DNA of 64,000 nucleotides, from the NCBI RefSeq assembly GCF_000204055.1, contig NW_006768812.1, positions 642,964 through 706,963 on the forward strand, written 5' to 3'. This DNA is from Melampsora larici-populina 98AG31 (Eukaryota > Basidiomycota > Pucciniomycetes > Pucciniales > Melampsoraceae). The notes below the pieces were generated by a model, which worked only from the letters and a program-made list of their open reading frames with translations, had not been told where the DNA came from and did not search any database. Every line of letters starts with the position of its first letter. Positions within the stretch are counted from its first letter, which is position 1. Shown here piece by piece: positions 10,366 to 20,667 of this stretch. A program made the position numbers and the translations under genes.

Positions 10366-10961
10366 GATCGAAGGCTTTTGTTTAAGATAGCTTTCAACAT
10401 CATAGCACCTATAATTCCTGATTTATTTGGATGTAACGGTCAAAAGCAGCTTTAAAATCAAACGTCGGAACCAGGCCTTGGAGGCACGGAAAGATTTTGC
10501 ACCAATCAATTTTGCGCCCAAGTGAGCCAAGTTGAGAGCCTCGGAGTAGGCTTGTTTGATAGCCCTACTCTATGCGCATCTTTTGAATTGCTCTTGAACT
10601 TGAGGCAAAGAGGGGTGTGTTGTGTAGAGCCCAAAAACTGAAAAACAGGTTTTGTCAGATACCTCTATAGGCGCATTCCTGGGTCCTGTTCTGGACCGCC
10701 CCCTTCCCATCCCATGTTTGCATCATACAGTATATTTTTCTTTCCCCTGGCTAAAGGGGGCGGTCAAGCCTCACAAGGGGGGGCTGCCTTTAGTAAAATC
10801 CAATTTAAAGTGTCTATTTGGTGGGGCATGTTTCTTTTTTGGATTAAAAAATTCACACAATGTGATTTCTGGTCAGAATTTCCTTAAGTGAACACGCCCT
10901 TAGAGAGCACATACATGACTCCAACATTTATTCTTGTCAGGAAGTGATCCTAGAAGTATTG
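10366..10961. other. Gene-free stretch with a weak coding relic and a 12-base inverted repeat
   Basis: On the minus strand about 10580-10400 there is a run reading NLAHLGAKLIGAKSFRASKA followed by WF. This resembles a CENP-B/Tc5 helix-turn-helix of pogo transposases, but it is short, broken by stops and uncertain. GACCGCCCCCTT (10694) and its complement (ending 10764) form a small inverted repeat. Confidence 0.3.
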
Positions 10962-11812
10962 CTCAAGTTATTGACACTACACAAAATGTCATCTTTACCG
11001 GGCGGTAAAGAAAACTACTGACATAGAAAAGTCCTGAGGCAACAGGAAGAGAGCTAAAAATCTGAAAAAATATGCACCTTGTTCCTAGATGTTGGGGCGT
11101 CATGACGAGTATTTTTTTGTATTTTACACACAGATACTGGTTAATGTACTAACAATAAAGGCTGAGAATCATCAAAAACCCACCTGTAACAATACCTGAA
11201 ATTTGGCCCTTGACTTTGAAGACAGGATTTTGGAATCTTCAAACATCAATAACTTTTGCAGTTCTGAATCAAATCACTCGATTTGAAGTGCATTAAAAAG
11301 GTGAGCCTTTCCTCTACATTTTTCATTGAGACATCACATCTGTAGCTGGTCTAAAAAAGATCCTACAGAGCTATTCATGCAGAACTGTTTGAACATATGT
11401 AGAGTGTTTAAATGACTAGATAGCACCTTACTAATATTATGAAGTGTGAAGGAGAATAGTTCAGCTTTTGAATGAACCAAAAATCGAGTTATTTGGAGCA
11501 GAATTGCAAAAGTTATTGAAGTTTTTAGACCACAAAATATTGTCTTCATACTCATGACCCAAATTTCAGGTATTGTTACATGTGAGTTTTTGATGATTTT
11601 CAGCGTTTATTGTTAGTACATAAACCAATATCTGCGTGTAAAATACAAAAAAATACTCATCATGACGCCCCAACATCTAGGAACAAGGTGCATATTTTTT
11701 CAGATTTTTAGCTCTCTTCCTGTTGCCTCAGGACTTTTCTATGTCAGTAGTTTTCTTTACCGCCCGGTAAAGATGACATTTGGTGTAGTGTGAAGGGGTT
11801 CAATAACTTGAG
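10962..11812. repeat. 851-base near-palindromic (foldback) element
   Basis: The ends CTCAAGTTATTGA (10962) and TCAATAACTTGAG (11812) are inverted copies. The arms match almost base for base for about 230 bases (10982-11210 against 11540-11780) and continue with lower similarity to the centre. Each arm carries the perfect palindrome CTTTACCGGGCGGTAAAG or its variant. One arm lacks about nine bases near the end. No ORF of note is present and no target duplication is obvious. Confidence 0.85.
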
Positions 11813-12061
11813 AAACTTTAAACTTGTGGCAGTCCCTTCTACGTTTACAGTCTAACAAACTTCAAAATACCACTACTTGCTATTTCCCTTTTTTGACAAC
11901 TCTAGAGCAGAGTGTAGTTATCTTGCACACAACACTGTATGTTCAAGCTGGGACATCTGTCAATCATGGAGGGCAAGAACTTGAATTTTCATAAGCATAA
12001 ATCTTCAAGAGGTCACATTGCTATATTGAGTTGCAAAGGTTGCAGCTGCCCATCAGTATAT
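11813..12061. other. Intergenic, 3' flank of RPN13
   Basis: About 250 bases between the foldback element and the RPN13 stop codon. It probably includes the RPN13 3' UTR. Nothing else is seen. Confidence 0.5.
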
Positions 12062-13808
12062 TCAATCTCTTTCTGCCCTCCTTTTCACAGCCTCTATATA
12101 CTCTTCCACACCCTCATAGCCAGATTCTAATCCCAAACCATGGAGGAAGAACATCTTTAATCCATCACCCAAATTCTTTTGTAAAGCTACATCCAAAGTC
12201 CGAACTCCGTTCCTAAAATCGGCGGAATTGACGATCTGCTTAACATTGGCGGCTGTAGCTTCAATATCAGGTGGAAGATGAGGAGCGAGTTGTGACATCA
12301 AAAGATCTGGATCCGATTCAAGTAAAGGACCGATAGCATCAAGGGTCAAGATATCTGTGAGAGCATAGGCTGTAGATGAAAAATCAGGTAATCAGGATAA
12401 ATAAAATGTGTCTTGATCAAAAGAAAATCAGTGCGCACGCGGTCGGCGAGATTGTTGGCCTGTAGCGCTGAATGCAGCCAAAAGATCGTTGAATTGATTC
12501 ATTTGTTCAGCGGTCACATTCGGGATAGCTGGCTGTTGCGTCTCTTGAATCGAACTATGTGGAGGTAAGGTGATTGGAGGAGATTGGTTCGAGCTGTGAC
12601 AAGGAAACCAAAGTAGGTCATTACGAGGGCCCAGCAGAATTATCATAAGGATGGCGTGGATGACATGTTGAGGTAAGATTGAAGGATGCTATACGGGCAA
12701 GACCAAGCCTAGTCAATTCGAGACTTGGGATGATATGGATGAATCCGCCGTTGGCAGATTTCAGAACAACCGGCGTGTTGTTTCACGGTTGCCGAAACCC
12801 TTCTTCATCCACACCGGATTCAGACAGCGGACGTGACGGCTCAAACGACCCAGGCAGCGAGGCTCGTATTGAAGGATACTCTCTCCTCTCTGGCTCTTTT
12901 GTGACGACGGTTCAGTAAACACCAAGATGATACAGTAACCTCCAAGCGGCTTTGAATTTGCATGCGATAGCCTACAGAAAGACAAGAGAAGTTTTGAAGC
13001 TGACGTTTCGGAGCGACTAACAATTGGATGACCTCGATCTTCAAGCAGATTTCATACAAAAAGAGCCAGAGAAAGAGAAGAAAAGATTTTGCGTAGTAGG
13101 CAAGGTCTCTCACACATCGATCGGCATAGCCTCATCATCATCAGCTGGACCGTCTATGAACTCATTCAATCGCCTGACGTTGGATACATCCGAGCTTGAA
13201 TCCACGTCCTGCATCCAGTAGAGTACTCTTTGATTTGAGGATGAGAAACCAAGTGCATAAACTCGAGCGGTGGCAGAGTTGGGTACCAAGACTTTCTTGA
13301 AAGTCGCGTCGCCTATATGTGTGATGAACCATCAAAAGAATTAATCAGCGAGAAGTTTGATGACGTAAGTATCGTGGAAACAAATGACAAACCAGAAAAG
13401 AGGATGAAGTCGTCAACAATTGCACCTGATTCGAGATCTTTGTAGCACACTTGTTTGTTGGTGATATGTGAAGTCAGCTCGCTGGAACTCGATGAATCGT
13501 GTAATGAAGCAGTGTTGTTTGCTTACGGTGATGAAGGTCACCATCCTCTGGACGGCTCTCGACGTACAATAAACTATGCCAGGCCGAATAGGATCATTGT
13601 TCATGAAGGGAAGTCAAAATCCTCTAGAAGGTAGATAGATCACTTGACTAAACTCACCCTTTTGTGGGTAACGGGTCGACGATATTGGTTGAACCACGCC
13701 TTTCGCAGCGACCAGCCTGTATGCGACCAATTCAAGTGCAGTGTTAATGATTGTACTTGGTTGAGAATGAAAGAGACTACTAACCCTGAATTGAAGTAAA
13801 CGTGTCAT
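12062..13808 (-). CDS. RPN13: Proteasomal ubiquitin receptor Rpn13/ADRM1
   Basis: Rpn13 sits at the top of the 26S proteasome, binds ubiquitin through an N-terminal Pru domain and docks the deubiquitinase Uch37 through a C-terminal DEUBAD domain. Exons for Pru join in phase: 13808-13785, 13716-13658, 13573-13527, 13449-13393 and 13312 to about 13116. They give QFRAGRC, KGLLYVE, LCYKDLESGAIVDDFILF and ARVYALGFSSSNQRVLYWMQ, which line up well with animal Rpn13. The DEUBAD exons are 12593-12439 and 12369-12062 (LTDILTLDAIGPLLESDPDL through AERD and stop). The linker between about 13115 and 12594 was not resolved; it is Ser/Pro-rich and may hold one to three small exons. Some fungal homologues lack DEUBAD, so its presence here is worth noting. 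Confidence 0.85.
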
Positions 13809-14013
13809 AGTTTGATGTGATGATTGTTAAACTTAAAGCAATCTTGAAAGTGATCGGCGATTCCTTTCGCCTCGAGTGCCCGCCTGAACTTAACTTAAGG
13901 TACCGAGCCCGTCGTGCGGCAGTTTAACTTAAATAGCTACCTGCGGCGCCCAACGCGTCCCCGCATACATAAACTTGTCAAAGTCCCCCCGGGGCCCCGC
14001 CCGAGTAGTTGGG
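13809..14013. other. Upstream region of RPN13
   Basis: About 200 bases between the RPN13 start and a GC-rich transposon end. It should contain the RPN13 promoter; no clear TATA box is seen. A CCCCCCGGGGCCCC block at about 13985 belongs to the GC-rich border of the next element. Confidence 0.4.
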
Positions 14014-14557
14014 ACACTGGGGGTGCAGAAAAAAAACACGCCAAACAACGCGCCTGGGCGCGAGGCGCGAGACGCGCCCAAACAACTTGAAAAATTGGTC
14101 GGCGCGCCCAAATTGGGTATGGGTATCCAAACCTAACAAACATGGCAAGGGGGCTCTGTTAGGTTTGATTCTACCATCAGATATGCCCCCAGGTTCAAGG
14201 ATCATTCTGAATTCATGTATATACAGATCTGTATTCAACAACCAGGTCATCTTTTTATCCGGTCAGCAATATGCCAAACGTTCAGAAGACACACAGTGCA
14301 CCTGTGATTGGTGCACCTGGAGCTTGGAACCCCAAAGATGTCAATTTTGACTAGTAGTATTTCTTCCGCCATCTTGCTTTTTTGTTTATTAAAGCATTTC
14401 AAGATCTGAATTTTTCAAAAGACAAGCCTTTCTCGAGTTTGGCTCAATTTTTGCTTTAAAAAATCATGCCCGGCGCGTCAGTGGCGCCTAGGCACGGTTT
14501 TGATCCAAGAAAAGGCGTGTAGGCGCGCCTTCTAAAAAAAGGCCGTGCCCCCAGTGT
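14014..14557. mobile_element. Non-autonomous DNA transposon with CpG-rich ends
   Basis: ACACTGGGGGTGC (14014) and its inverted partner GTGCCCCCAGTGT (ending 14557) bound about 544 bases. Both ends run into GC-rich, CGCG-containing sequence (GCGCGAGGCGCG at 14056, GGCGCGCC at about 14530), unlike the AT-rich centre. No transposase is present and the superfamily is unclear. Confidence 0.5.
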
Positions 14558-14575
14558 GACAAGGGAGAGAATTAC

Positions 14576-15034
14576 GGCTAATGTCAGGTTTTCATACTCA
14601 CAACAGCAAGATTTTTGGCCACTTTTCTGTTTTTGGCCACTTTGAGGGTTCCAAACATCATAGAATCTTACATCCAACCGCACAGAGCTTCCTTGACATA
14701 TTGTGCGTCTCCTGGTCTTGGTTTCAGATCTTCAATGTGGATAGATTTGATGCTATTGGGATGCTTGGACACCGTGTTTTTGGGCAGAACAGCACGCTTT
14801 AGTGGTCCTGTATCAACTTTGGTGTTTCAGCTAACACTTTTTACAACGCTTCTGAGTGGGCTCAATCAATATAATGGGTACTAAAAAACACACGAGGACA
14901 TGTACAAGGTGCAAATGAAGATCCTTGCCAAAGGAAGCAAGATTTGATGAGGTCTGTGACCCTCATAATGGGCAAAAACAAAAAAAAATGACCAAAAATC
15001 TTGCTGTTGTGAGTATGAAAACCTGACATTAGCC
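14576..15034. mobile_element. MITE with about 43-base terminal inverted repeats
   Basis: GGCTAATGTCAGGTTTTCAT and the bases after it at 14576 are repeated inverted at the right end (to 15034) for about 43 positions without mismatch, then diverge. Flanks are TTAC and TTAA. The interior has no coding signal. Confidence 0.75.
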
Positions 15035-15660
15035 TTAAGTACCTCCCTCAACTACTTGGGCATATTTGATAAGTTTACTGCATACATCAGAATCAGCTTC
15101 CAATGATTTTCCTTTGTTCAAAAATTTGTTCAGGTTTGTTCAGGTTTGATGTACAGCTGTTTTGACAGAGATTTTTTTTTTTTGAAAATCTAAAACCCAA
15201 GTTTTGTCCTTCACTTGATTTTGTCCCTCCGCTAATTGGAAGAATACAGAAAAGAATAAACCTGTAATCAAGTGTTTTCTTTGATTTTACCCGCTGTGCA
15301 GACGACTTTCTCCAAAAAAGTTGTCAATATTTCTTGAAACGGCTGTACATAGTCAAAATCTTCAATACAACTTGACCTCTCCATGAGAATCCTTCACTGC
15401 TAAGGCTCCAGTGAAGTTCATTTTTTTGCATGATTTGGATTCCATGATCTCATCAAGATCTTTATAACTTACAACTCCATGACGCTCACAGCAAAGATAA
15501 ACTATTAGCCATACAAATAGCCTAGATAGCCAGATGTCCTCATCCAAACATGGCTTGCTGCCAATCAAAATCGTGTCTCAGATCCTGGAAATTTTTGTTT
15601 GATACACTACTTACTGACTACATGCTTGCACCTGCAGGATGGACTATCAACATTGCCTAT
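15035..15660. other. Gene-free stretch
   Basis: AT-rich sequence with homopolymer runs. No gene, repeat or RNA was recognised. Confidence 0.4.
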
Positions 15661-15935
15661 GAGCCGCTCCTTTCACAATGGTGGACCACTGAATGACTTT
15701 GCTTGTGATTGGTCTGCAAAACTTGGGCCATAGCTGCCACTCCCATCTGCTTCCACACAGTTTGGTCCTGCAATTCAATACAAGCGCAGTGCATTGTTGA
15801 TGTAATGAAAAGTCCAGTGCAGCCCTTCAATTTCTCCTCATTTGTCAAGCAGCTTGCATTCCAAGGCACACACTTTTGGCAGGAAGATGACAGTGTATTT
15901 TGCAAGCAATCCAGCCACAATGTTTGGGCAATTTA
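15661..15935 (+). pseudogene. F-box protein fragment (decayed)
   Basis: The plus strand gives EPLLSQWWTTE, then LVCKTWAIAATPICFHTVW and FSSFVKQLAF. These follow the same order as DPFLSQPATSELLRLRLVCK, KIWALAVTRICFRAVW and LSSFVKRLAF in the intact F-box gene at 36439-37890. TGA codons at 15694 and 15706 break it. The second sits where the paralogue has Arg, as expected for CGA to TGA. Only about 90 codons remain, ending at a foldback element. Confidence 0.7.
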
Positions 15936-16505
15936 ATGCCAGTCTTTCTCTCAGATTGGACAAAAACTACTATTTCTGTACTATGCCTAAAAATTGATTC
16001 TGGAATATCTTCAAAAGAATTGATATTTGTTTTGAGAATATGTTTCTCCACATTTTTGCCCCCTAAAGCCTTCCTGTATGGGCAGTATTTCTATATGTAA
16101 TTGTGACCCTTACATGAGCAGTCAAATTTTTCATTGATTCATTGATTCTAGGCAGAATATGGGGACGTTTATGACAGAAAGTTTTGTACAAGACCATTTA
16201 CATGTATATGGATCAAATTCAGAGTGATTCTGGCAATATGTTCCCTGAAAATTTGGCAAAGAACTTCAAAAAATCAAACTTGCAGACACGTTCAGGAATT
16301 ACATGTAGAAATACTGCCCCTACAGGAAGCTTTAGGGGGGAAATGTGGAGAAACATATTTTCAAAAGGAATATCAATTTTTTGTGTGTGTATATTGACAA
16401 AGCTGGAAGATATTCTAGAATCAATTCTGAGGTATAGTACAAAAATGTTACTTTTTTCCTGGCTTTTTTTAAAGCTCAATAACTCAGTCAATTTACCTCA
16501 CAAAG
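15930..16505. repeat. Foldback element, about 575 bases
   Basis: The left arm (about 15930-16110) and right arm (about 16290-16505) are inverted copies. Shared blocks include ATTGATTCTGGAATATCTTC, ATATGTTTCTCCACATTT and GGCAGTATTTCTAYATGTAA. The arms differ at many positions, so it is not recent. The loop of about 180 bases has no coding signal. Confidence 0.7.
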
Positions 16506-17175
16506 GTTAATAAACTATATATTCTTGTTGATGAAATACAGAAGCAGTTTAGTACAGATTTATGATGCTGTATCACATCATCTCAATTTTGGTTGTATCA
16601 CACATCTTGATGGCAACTGAACCAAAACAGCTTGATAGCAGATGGATATCATTCTGAAAACATATTGAAGTTTTGTTGAAAGCATTTTGGATACATTGGG
16701 GGCTGTGAATGCCTCAGACTTCTCTACCTAAGTCTTGCCAGAAATACAGGGACATAAATCATACAAGTCCACGCACTTGTATGTAGGCACACCGACAAAA
16801 TAATTTGGATGGCCACATAAATACCCAAATGGTGCAAGTCTTGAGTTAATGTTTGACTCTATCCTCTGACTGAAGGAAGGAGGATGTTTGATTGTGTGAA
16901 CAAATTTTTGAAGGCTTTATCTTGTGTCCTGTTCCCCTTATGTCCTAGTTTCCCCTCACTAAATTAGACATAATTCATACCAAGAAACACTTATTCAGAG
17001 TAAGTCCCTGAACAGGCTATAAGCCTACAGCCTGTGAGGTACTTCAGGTCTCATTCTGATCTATTATCAAAAACACCCTCATTAGGAGTATTCAAAACTA
17101 CAGAAATGTGTCCCGGAAGACATCCAGAATTAGCCTCCTACATTTTGACTTGATGAAATTTTTTGTCCATGTCTT
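16506..17175. other. Gene-free stretch
   Basis: AT-rich sequence without a supported gene. No structured repeat was recognised. Confidence 0.35.
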
Positions 17176-17627
17176 CAACACTGCCAGAAATACAATACTG
17201 GTATTGTATTGACAATGCTCAGTAAATTCACGGGTCTACAATACTATGAAATCCAAGCCTCAGTAATGTACCTGTAGCCACAATACAATACTCAGTAAAG
17301 AAGTGCACTGGCAATACTGTGCCCCCCACTACCTAATAGTGTATCTTGTCACTATACTGATCATGTACTGATACTGTATTGTAATGTTGCACTTCCAGAC
17401 ACAAAAATACTAATGATTGTATACTTGATCCTTCCCTGGGCCCATCTCGGTATTATACTTGGGGTGCAATACGATACTCGGTAAAGTAACACCATACACA
17501 ATACTGCCAGGAGAGTTGAGCAGTAACTTATTAGGGCTGCAATACTGATACTGACAATACAATAGTCAAAAAGGAACTACAATACCGCTACAATACCAAT
17601 ACTGGTAAAGTAATTGTGGTAGTGTTG
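17176..17627. mobile_element. hAT-type MITE with subterminal CAATAC repeats
   Basis: Ends CAACACTGCCA (17176) and TGGTAGTGTTG (ending 17627) form imperfect terminal inverted repeats of the hAT type. Flanks ATGTCTTC and CTGTCTTC match at seven of eight positions, fitting an 8-base target duplication. About twenty CAATACT or AGTATTG motifs in both orientations fill both subterminal regions. No transposase is present. Confidence 0.65.
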
Positions 17628-18754
17628 CTGTCTTCTCCTGATTGATGGACATCCGCTGAACTTGACAGACCTTCATCATGTTTGCTGGTGGAAAATCTTT
17701 GTGTCTTTGATTAGATGGAACACCACACTCAGTAGGAGTCTGTTGACTGTTTGACCAAACATGACATTTTTCAAAAGTCGAAGTCATGATATCTGATGAA
17801 TGGTTGGGGAACCAGGTTGGAGTTTTGAGAAGAGATCTTTTCCAGATATGAATTCTGGTCAACACTTCTTTTGTGGTGCATATTAATAAGATATTTCCTC
17901 AACTTGCACTCAAAACTGGTTCCTTGTGCCCCTGGGGCTTGTGGTACAAGATCAAACTTTGCCATTGTGTTGCTCATACTTTGTGAATGCCCCATTGTGT
18001 TGTCTTTTGTGGCCAATATGGTATGAAAACTTCAAACTGCCAAATTTTGTGAGGCTTGCTCTCCGAGAGGGACTTGGTTAGGCTAGCCTTTAAGATTGAA
18101 TTTCCAAGGCTTGGTGTGGTATGTAATATATTCAGATCTTCTCATCATCAAGAGCTATTTGTGGGGACCATTATAGTTTGGTTATGAGGGATTTCCAGTG
18201 CCACTGCAATCAGAAGAATCTCAGCTGTAGAAAACCCCTTGATACAAATGGGCTGATTCAAAGATTTTTGAATGGTATGTCAGGTTGCATGTTGGTTGAT
18301 TTGTGTTACTAGAATGGCCAGGGGAAATGACATGCTCCCCACTTAAAGAATTTTTTTATTTGATTTCAAAATTACCACTTTTCCATTTGTCTTTCCAAAA
18401 AGAACATTTGATATTCATCAAGTGTGATTAATTTTATAGATATAATCAGACTCTACATTCCAATTTTTCACAAGTCTTGATGAGAATCAAAAGTGAAAGA
18501 AATGCAGAATACAGATGAGATTTTGTGAATTAAAGAACACTAATCCAGAGTTCTGTTTTGGCAAAAAACAAGCAAATTGACATCTTAAATGTGTATTGCA
18601 GATACCTGTGGAAAAAGTCAGATGTTAAGAGTAAAGATAACAAGTTATGAATTGGGAATCATTCAAACAAATCAATGATGAAGATGTTTTGAAAGATTTC
18701 ACACTATCCATGGAGCCCAACAAGATATCCTAAGAGTATTTGCATATGATTTCT
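17628..18754. other. Gene-free stretch
   Basis: AT-rich sequence of about 1.1 kb. No gene, repeat or RNA was recognised. Its right end is the 3' flank of the minus-strand secreted-protein gene. Confidence 0.4.
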
Positions 18755-19498
18755 TCAAACCTGATCACACCCAGTGCATTCTAAAAGGAAACAAACTTTT
18801 TTCAATTAAGAATTTTTTTGAATGATAATTAAAGTATGACTGACGTATAACGCTCGTCACAGTGTCAGGATTACCAGGACAATCATAAGTTAATCCCCCA
18901 TAGTTAGTACAATCTGAAAATTCCCGAACAACGCGCCAAAAAAAAATTGAATATTAGTGTAAGATGCTTGATGAGAAATGAACAGATAAGATTCTGGTTG
19001 ATACTGACGATAGATGTTCTTGCTTGGATCCCATTTATATTGCGCGCATTTTTGTTCACTTGGTCCTGATCCACCACGTGTGCAACCCGAAAATTTCGTC
19101 CATTTACTGTCTAAAAATCATTCAAATATGTTGAATAGAGACTCATTGATCAGCTTAAGGAGAAAGAAGATTAGCTTGGAATCTACTTACTTCCATTCCA
19201 GCATTTGGTATATGGGCAACGAAAATGATTTGGGCTGGGTACCGCGGAATCTTTTCCCAATGTACACTCTTTCAATGCGAGCAAACATGAAGTAGGTCCA
19301 CATTAGGCTGAGTGTAAATCATGCTGAAGTCTGAAATATAAGACAATGAGGATTCGGATGAAATTGACATACTCCACTTATCTCCATCGAGTGTAAACTC
19401 TGCGCTACAGACAAGAATGGTGTCATCCCATTGCGCCTTCAGGCTATGAACCAACAGGCACAAGAGCAGGAGTGAGATCTTTGGATGAGGTAGAGCAT
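18755..19498 (-). pseudogene. Small 10-cysteine secreted protein gene, copy A (one-base deletion in signal peptide)
   Basis: Five exons keep all splice sites: 19498-19373, 19268-19191, 19110-19009, 18913-18845 and 18780-18755. The mature part would carry ten cysteines in the same order as copies B (30856-31653) and C (33996-34765): FRCPYTKCW, EQKCAQYKW, HCTNYGG, CTGCDQV and others. Exon 1 lacks one base after codon 5 relative to copy B, so the ATG frame runs out of the hydrophobic core (LLLLCLLVHSLKA) and stops. Everything after that is open. It is either a recent pseudogene or uses a start not seen here. Function unknown; a secreted effector-like role is inferred from the family features only. 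Confidence 0.75.
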
Positions 19499-19702
19499 TT
19501 TTGGTAGATCAGGAAAGAAAGAAAGACTTTGATCTTGAGGTTTTGATTTGCAAGAGTTTGAAATGAGCGAGATATGATCAAAAGAAGATGATCAGGACTA
19601 GAGACTGCTTTATAGACACGGCGTGAGGGTGACCCGGTGGAACGGCTTACGGGTGGGTGGCCTTCCTCCGGCATATATATGTATGAAGAAGCGGACGGCA
19701 GA

Positions 19703-19719
19703 GTAGCGCCACCCACGTG
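19703..19719 (-). promoter_or_regulatory. Upstream motif of copy A, proximal copy
   Basis: On the minus strand it reads CACGTGGGTGGCGCTAC, about 205 bases before the copy A ATG. The same core, in the same orientation, lies upstream of copies B and C. It includes the E-box-like CACGTG. Confidence 0.6.
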
Positions 19720-20004
19720 GCATCCTAGGCGTTTGTCAATGTTTATGGCTGGTAGGATCGCATGATTTCATCATCCATCAGTTTTCTGTGTGGAACTCTT
19801 AGTTATCTCTTACGTATTTGTTTCTCTTATGTTTTGTATCAAGTAGTTTTGATTTCAGCAATACAAGATCCATCATTGCCATAAAGTCTCTTTGCGCTAT
19901 CTTCTTTTCGATTGAAGTACCACCTGTGAAGTACTTACAGCGCAGGTTTGGGGGCGTGAACTCCTTGGCTAGGGTAGTTCTCAAATGAAGAAGCAGACGG
20001 CAAA

Positions 20005-20021
20005 GTAGCGCCACCCACGTG
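20005..20021 (-). promoter_or_regulatory. Upstream motif of copy A, second copy
   Basis: An identical 17-base match to the proximal copy, inside a longer direct repeat: about 19685-19770 and 19986-20085 share GACGGCARAGTAGCGCC and CCTAGGCGTTTGTCA. Confidence 0.55.
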
Positions 20022-20115
20022 TAATCCTAGGCGTTTGTCACTTTTTCAGTTCAAAGGATTATGGCTGGTAAGATTGCATGATTTCCCGTGATTCAATTCG
20101 GGGTACATCGGGTTC

Positions 20116-20129
20116 TAGCGCCATCCGCG
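20116..20129 (-). promoter_or_regulatory. Upstream motif of copy A, third, diverged copy
   Basis: On the minus strand CGCGGATGGCGCTA, one base off the GGTGGCGCTA core. Same orientation as the other two copies. Confidence 0.45.
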
Positions 20130-20667
20130 CGCAACCTTGAGCATTTCGTATATATCACTTGACAGCAATTCGTATATTTCGCTTGACAGAAGCTTGGGTT
20201 GAACCCCCGCAAGAGTGATCTGGTCCAGGAGATTTACGAGGAGAATTAAACAATCTTTTTAGGTACAACTATATAAAATCTTCAACTTCCTGAATTCTCT
20301 GTCCTTGAACTAAAAAAAACTTCATCATAGTACATAGTAAGTAAAAAAAAATCAAAACCCCATTCATGAACTTCAAACTGAACAAAACTTCAACTTGATT
20401 CCAAAAGATCAATCAAATTTCTTAAAATCATTTTACTGAAACACTGAACTCAAACCTCAATCAAAAACGAAAAAAAAAATTGACTCATTAATTGTAAAAA
20501 AAGGATATCCATTCATGTATAAATAATTAAGATATCAAATTGAAAAGCACATCTTGATGAAAAAGATGTTCAAACCACAAAACGAAAGCGTCCTTGAAAA
20601 ACAAAGAACCTTGAGGGAAAAAAAGTTTAAAAAATAAAGTCCGAAACCAAAACCAAAGGTCCATATC
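20130..20667. other. Gene-free stretch, 3' flank of YVH1
   Basis: AT-rich sequence with many A runs between the upstream motifs of copy A and the YVH1 stop codon. Nothing else is seen. Confidence 0.4.

Noticed and set aside
10400..10580. CENP-B-like helix-turn-helix fragment on the minus strand
   Set aside because: Too short and broken; another frame gives FDFKAAFDRY, which could be a reverse-transcriptase relic, so no call is safe.
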